Positions 6,366 through 7,035 of a stretch of DNA of 7,035 nt are shown here, piece by piece. The notes below the pieces were generated by a model. The model saw only the letters and a list, made by a program, of their open reading frames with translations, searched no databases and was not told the DNA's origin. Position 1 is the stretch's first letter, and each line of letters starts with the position of its first letter. Origin of the DNA: Flavobacteriaceae bacterium (GTDB taxonomy: Bacteria; Bacteroidota; Bacteroidia; Flavobacteriales; Flavobacteriaceae); assembly GCA_002695445.1 (NCBI GenBank), contig NZOY01000068.1, forward strand, positions 15,407 to 22,441. The letters run 5' to 3'. The position numbers were made by a program, and so were the translations under genes.

Positions 6366-7035
6366 TTGAAAAATTTTACACCATCAAGTTCAAACCCTTG
6401 GGACTCTTCTAAGATTCAACTCGTTTTTAGAAGGTTGGGCTTTGGTTGTTCCCTCTCTGATATTGATAAATACTCTAATTATACCCCTGAGCAGACTATT
6501 GAAGATATAATTGACAATGCTAAATTAACAGATTTAACAGCAGCCCCAGAATGGGCTGATTGGGATAATAAGACTTTTAATTCTTCAGGTAATAATAAGG
6601 CTTATTATCACACAATACTTCAAAAACAGGCATTGAGCGATATGATTAACAATGGATTTAGAGAAAGGCTTAGTTTATTTTGGAGTAATCATTTTGTAGT
6701 AGAGTATTTAGATGTTAACCAACCAGCATATTTGTATAAATATTACAAATTAATTCAAGAGAATTGTCTTGGAAATTTTCAAACATTTGTCCGTAAAATG
6801 GGACTTGCTCCTGCAATGTTGATGTACCTAAATGGTTATCAAAACAAAAAAAATAGTCCAAATGAGAATTACGCTCGTGAATTATATGAGCTTTTTACTT
6901 TAGGTGAAGGAAATGGATACACTCAACAAGACATTGTAGAAACGGCAAGAGCCCTTACAGGATTCAACAGAACAAAAACTTATATGGGCGAAATTGAGTT
7001 TAATGAAAACACATTTGACAAAGGAACAAAAACAA
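6366..7035 (+). CDS. DUF1800 domain protein, TTG start, 3'-truncated by the window edge
   Basis: The first 223 codons are visible without interruption to the right edge. A stop codon (TAA, 6363-6365) lies immediately upstream in frame, and the first in-frame ATG (6642) falls at codon 93, inside the conserved domain. The TTG at 6366 is therefore the only sensible start; it gives an N-terminus MKNFTPSSSNPWDSSKIQLV that leads straight into FRRLGFG (21-27), the usual opening of DUF1800. Further hallmarks are RLSLFWSNHFVV (101-112), LMYLNGYQNKKNSPNENYAR (152-171) followed by ELYELFTLGEG (172-182), and GYTQQDIVETARALTGF (184-200). The function of DUF1800 is not established; many members are encoded next to a Tat-exported DUF1501 protein, so one may be expected just downstream. 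No signal peptide is visible. The 50-bp gap upstream leaves it open whether the gene belongs to the preceding cluster. The family is certain. Confidence 0.9.
   Translation, partial: MKNFTPSSSNPWDSSKIQLVFRRLGFGCSLSDIDKYSNYTPEQTIEDIIDNAKLTDLTAAPEWADWDNKTFNSSGNNKAYYHTILQKQALSDMINNGFRERLSLFWSNHFVVEYLDVNQPAYLYKYYKLIQENCLGNFQTFVRKMGLAPAMLMYLNGYQNKKNSPNENYARELYELFTLGEGNGYTQQDIVETARALTGFNRTKTYMGEIEFNENTFDKGTKT

Overview
The window is a dense, single-strand gene block, all on +. It is A/T-rich, short A/T-rich spacers separate the genes, and most starts lack a Shine-Dalgarno sequence. Together with the gene families present, this fits a free-living, probably marine or polymer-degrading member of the Bacteroidota. 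Planctomycetes and Verrucomicrobia carry close relatives of these families but are usually richer in G+C. This placement is inference from composition and family content.

Layout: (1) 1-1563, a PhoD-like metallophosphatase cut off by the left edge. (2) 1571-3037, an exported S1-type formylglycine sulfatase. (3) 3051-4016, an exported protein with an FGE-sulfatase (SUMF1-like) fold but without the catalytic cysteine pair. (4) 4029-5393, a Tat-exported Gfo/Idh/MocA oxidoreductase. (5) 5401-6315, a Tat-exported hydroxypyruvate isomerase-like TIM-barrel protein. (6) 6366-7035, the N-terminal part of a DUF1800 protein with a TTG start, cut by the right edge. Genes 1-5 are separated by only 7, 13, 12 and 7 bp and probably form one transcription unit. 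A 50-bp, very A/T-rich gap precedes gene 6. No tRNA, rRNA, CRISPR array, insertion sequence or convincing terminator is visible, and no non-coding stretch exceeds 50 bp.

Taken together, genes 2-5 look like a set of enzymes acting outside the cytoplasm. A sulfatase (and perhaps a phosphatase) would remove ester groups from a sugar-type substrate, and an oxidoreductase/isomerase pair related to cytosolic sugar enzymes is exported folded through Tat. The substrate cannot be read from the sequence. The points most worth checking are the FGE-like protein that cannot be a classical sulfatase maturase, a flavinylation-type DxxSGAT motif inside it, the Tat-exported redox/isomerase pair, and the TTG start of the DUF1800 gene. 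The individual families are all known; I see no evidence of a wholly new system.
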